Source of the DNA: Congregibacter litoralis KT71
GTDB taxonomy: Bacteria; Pseudomonadota; Gammaproteobacteria; Pseudomonadales; Halieaceae
Assembly (NCBI RefSeq): GCF_000153125.2
Contig: NZ_CM002299.1
Coordinates: 1,116,809-1,180,808, forward strand
Reading direction: 5' to 3'
Length of the DNA stretch: 64,000 nucleotides
In this document: positions 62,606-64,000 of the stretch, piece after piece
Position numbering within the stretch: the first letter of the stretch is position 1
How the letters are laid out: the number at the start of each line of letters is the position of its first letter
Program-made: the position numbers and the translations under genes
The notes under the pieces: model-generated
Seen by the model: only the letters and a program-made list of their open reading frames with translations
What the model was told of the DNA's origin: nothing
Databases searched by the model: none

Positions 62606-64000
62606 TTACTGAAGAGCGGTGTCGCTGAAAGTAAAGCTTAGGCTGATCGTCAGGCTGTTACCCGCGTCATAATCGTCAGCGACTTTACCGCCCCCCGATT
62701 CAATGAGATGCAGGGTGAATGGCATGTGACGCTCAAGCTCTGCGTCACTGTCGTGCTTGAGTCCACTGTCCTCAACACGCAGCTGATACTGCAACTCGCT
62801 CCTGTCGTCGCGAGTGGGGGGAGCCATGGCGATGTAGATTAGGGGGTCGAGAGATCCATCGTAACGCCGACCCATGATCGCAAGCTCCAGCGCTTCCTGG
62901 ATAACGAGGCCTAGGTACAAAGCATGCTCCAGGGGCACGGGGTTCTCAGATACATCGTTGGTGATGATGGCTCGCGCTGCCACTTCGTTGGACTGGGCCA
63001 GAGACGCGGTGATTTCGTTGGTGAGGGCGTGTACATCTGTGCGTTCGGTTGTTGTCGTCCGGTCTGTAAACAATTGAATGCTGCGCAGGACCGAAAGCCT
63101 GTTCGCGATGGCCGTAGCCGTATATTCCTCAGCATCTTGCAGGGTTGCGTTGACCGCGGCCTCGACGGCGTCTAGTAGCTGCTGTGCTGATGAAGTGCGC
63201 CGTAAAAGCAGCACTTCATTGGCCTCCCGTTGTGCCTGATAGTCATCCTCCAATCGAGAAAAGGCTGCGTTGCCTTCTTCCGCCAACTTCAGCCGTTCCC
63301 TTTGTGCAACGTTTCGATCGTTCCAGGCCTTGAGGTATTTAAAAAGAACGGCAGCCAAAAGGAGGTAAGCAGCGAGGGCCCACCAGGTGCGCCACACGGG
63401 AGGGAGAACGCTGATAGGCAGTGAAATCTCGTTGTCACTCCAAACGCCGGCGGAATCAGCGCCCCTGGCTCTGAACACATAGTCACCAGGCGGAAGGTTC
63501 TGATAAGTGACGACGTTAACACTGCCGGTGTTTTGCCACTCTTTGTCGAAGCCTTCGAGTTTGTGTTCATATTGATTTAGGAGAGGTCGCCTATAGTCGT
63601 TTACTGTTAGGTGAAAATCTGTGGTGTGTTGGTTGGCTTGGATAAAGAGCCTTGTGTTAGAAATCTGGAGGATATTTGATCGATACATTTGACCATCTAT
63701 GGCTATTGCACGCAGCCAGATATTGGAATTCTCAGCGGCGGCCTTTGATCGGCTTTGATCTAGCATGTCGTAACCGAAATGCCCTCCAAAAAAGATTTCC
63801 ATTTCGGTTTTCAGGCTCGCCCCGTGATTAAAATCGAGATTTGAAAGACCATGTATCTTACCCAGCCTCTTTTTCGCGCCAGAACGAACATTGATCGATA
63901 AAAGGCCATTGTTTGTTGCAGCCCAGAGTGTTTCTGAATCCTCCTGATTTAAGCTGTAAATCGACAGGTTGCTCGTGTCAAAAGCAGATTGATTGGATAA
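62606..64000 (-). CDS. Propeller-type sensor (Reg_prop/Y_Y_Y) with degenerate kinase domain, C-terminal part
   Basis: The frame is open to the right edge, so the start lies outside; about 464 residues are visible. The first residues (NQEDSETLWAATNNGLLSIN) are a two-component regulator propeller repeat. A Y_Y_Y domain follows (FTMVNDYRRPLLNQYEHKLEGFDKEWQ region, then LPPGDYVFRARGADSAGVWS), then one membrane helix, a coiled coil and a HATPase-like region. No phospho-accepting His is evident, and the N box is altered (VIQEALELAIMGRR). The 3' end lies 3 bases after the convergent enoyl-CoA hydratase stop. Confidence 0.8.
   Translation of the reverse strand, partial: LSNQSAFDTSNLSIYSLNQEDSETLWAATNNGLLSINVRSGAKKRLGKIHGLSNLDFNHGASLKTEMEIFFGGHFGYDMLDQSRSKAAAENSNIWLRAIAIDGQMYRSNILQISNTRLFIQANQHTTDFHLTVNDYRRPLLNQYEHKLEGFDKEWQNTGSVNVVTYQNLPPGDYVFRARGADSAGVWSDNEISLPISVLPPVWRTWWALAAYLLLAAVLFKYLKAWNDRNVAQRERLKLAEEGNAAFSRLEDDYQAQREANEVLLLRRTSSAQQLLDAVEAAVNATLQDAEEYTATAIANRLSVLRSIQLFTDRTTTTERTDVHALTNEITASLAQSNEVAARAIITNDVSENPVPLEHALYLGLVIQEALELAIMGRRYDGSLDPLIYIAMAPPTRDDRSELQYQLRVEDSGLKHDSDAELERHMPFTLHLIESGGGKVADDYDAGNSLTISLSFTFSDTALQ

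Overview
The window is a dense stretch of chromosome from a GC-rich gammaproteobacterium. Three things point there: the smpB–ratA–rnfH–bamE–fur–recN–hrcA–grpE–dnaK–dnaJ–dapB order, an AceK (IDH kinase/phosphatase), and a tmRNA whose tag reads ANDDNYEVALAA. Two acyl-CoA dehydrogenases, an enoyl-CoA hydratase and a TesB thioesterase suggest an aerobic heterotroph. A marine lineage of the Cellvibrionales/Halieaceae type is my best guess, but that is inference. No rRNA, tRNA or CRISPR array was seen.

Layout. 1–7.4 kb: end of an AI-2E-type permease; a tripartite efflux operon (outer-membrane lipoprotein, HlyD/EmrA adaptor, DUF2955/FUSC-like pump); CIA30-like protein; ACP phosphodiesterase; YkoF-like thiamine-binding protein; AzlCD exporter. 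7.4–17.8 kb: RNA uracil methyltransferase, an overlapping SDR–GNAT–Tat-amidohydrolase set, and a five-gene Yej-type peptide ABC importer on the minus strand. 18–25.6 kb: RIO kinase, DEAD-box helicase, periplasmic serine hydrolase and amidohydrolase, Na/Pi symporter, GST. 25.7–30.1 kb: a DUF4331 secreted-protein operon facing an ECF sigma/anti-sigma pair.

30.2–33.5 kb is the accessory part. It is a very small chromosomal integron: an IntI-type integrase on the plus strand and, on the minus strand, a DUF3024 cassette, an attC-like site and a small membrane-protein cassette. An ISL3-family insertion sequence follows intI, and tmRNA (ssrA) lies just beyond it.

34–41.7 kb: DUF1761 and DUF924 proteins, ferredoxin-NADP reductase, a D-aminoacylase-like amidohydrolase, an amino-acid-binding protein, a TauE exporter, SmpB and an NSS symporter. 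41.8–52.2 kb: the conserved housekeeping/heat-shock block ending in dapB and a CnoX/YbbN-like thioredoxin, with sigma-32-like promoters before grpE and dnaK. 52.5–64 kb: acyl-CoA metabolism genes, aceK with two histidine-phosphatase genes overlapping in series, TesB with a twin-domain TetR regulator, 3-methyladenine glycosylase, enoyl-CoA hydratase, and the end of a propeller-type sensor with a degenerate kinase region.

The most interesting elements are the minimal integron, the fused double-TetR regulator with a palindrome upstream, the DUF4331/ECF locus, the degenerate sensor, and two simple-repeat tracts near bamE and ratA.
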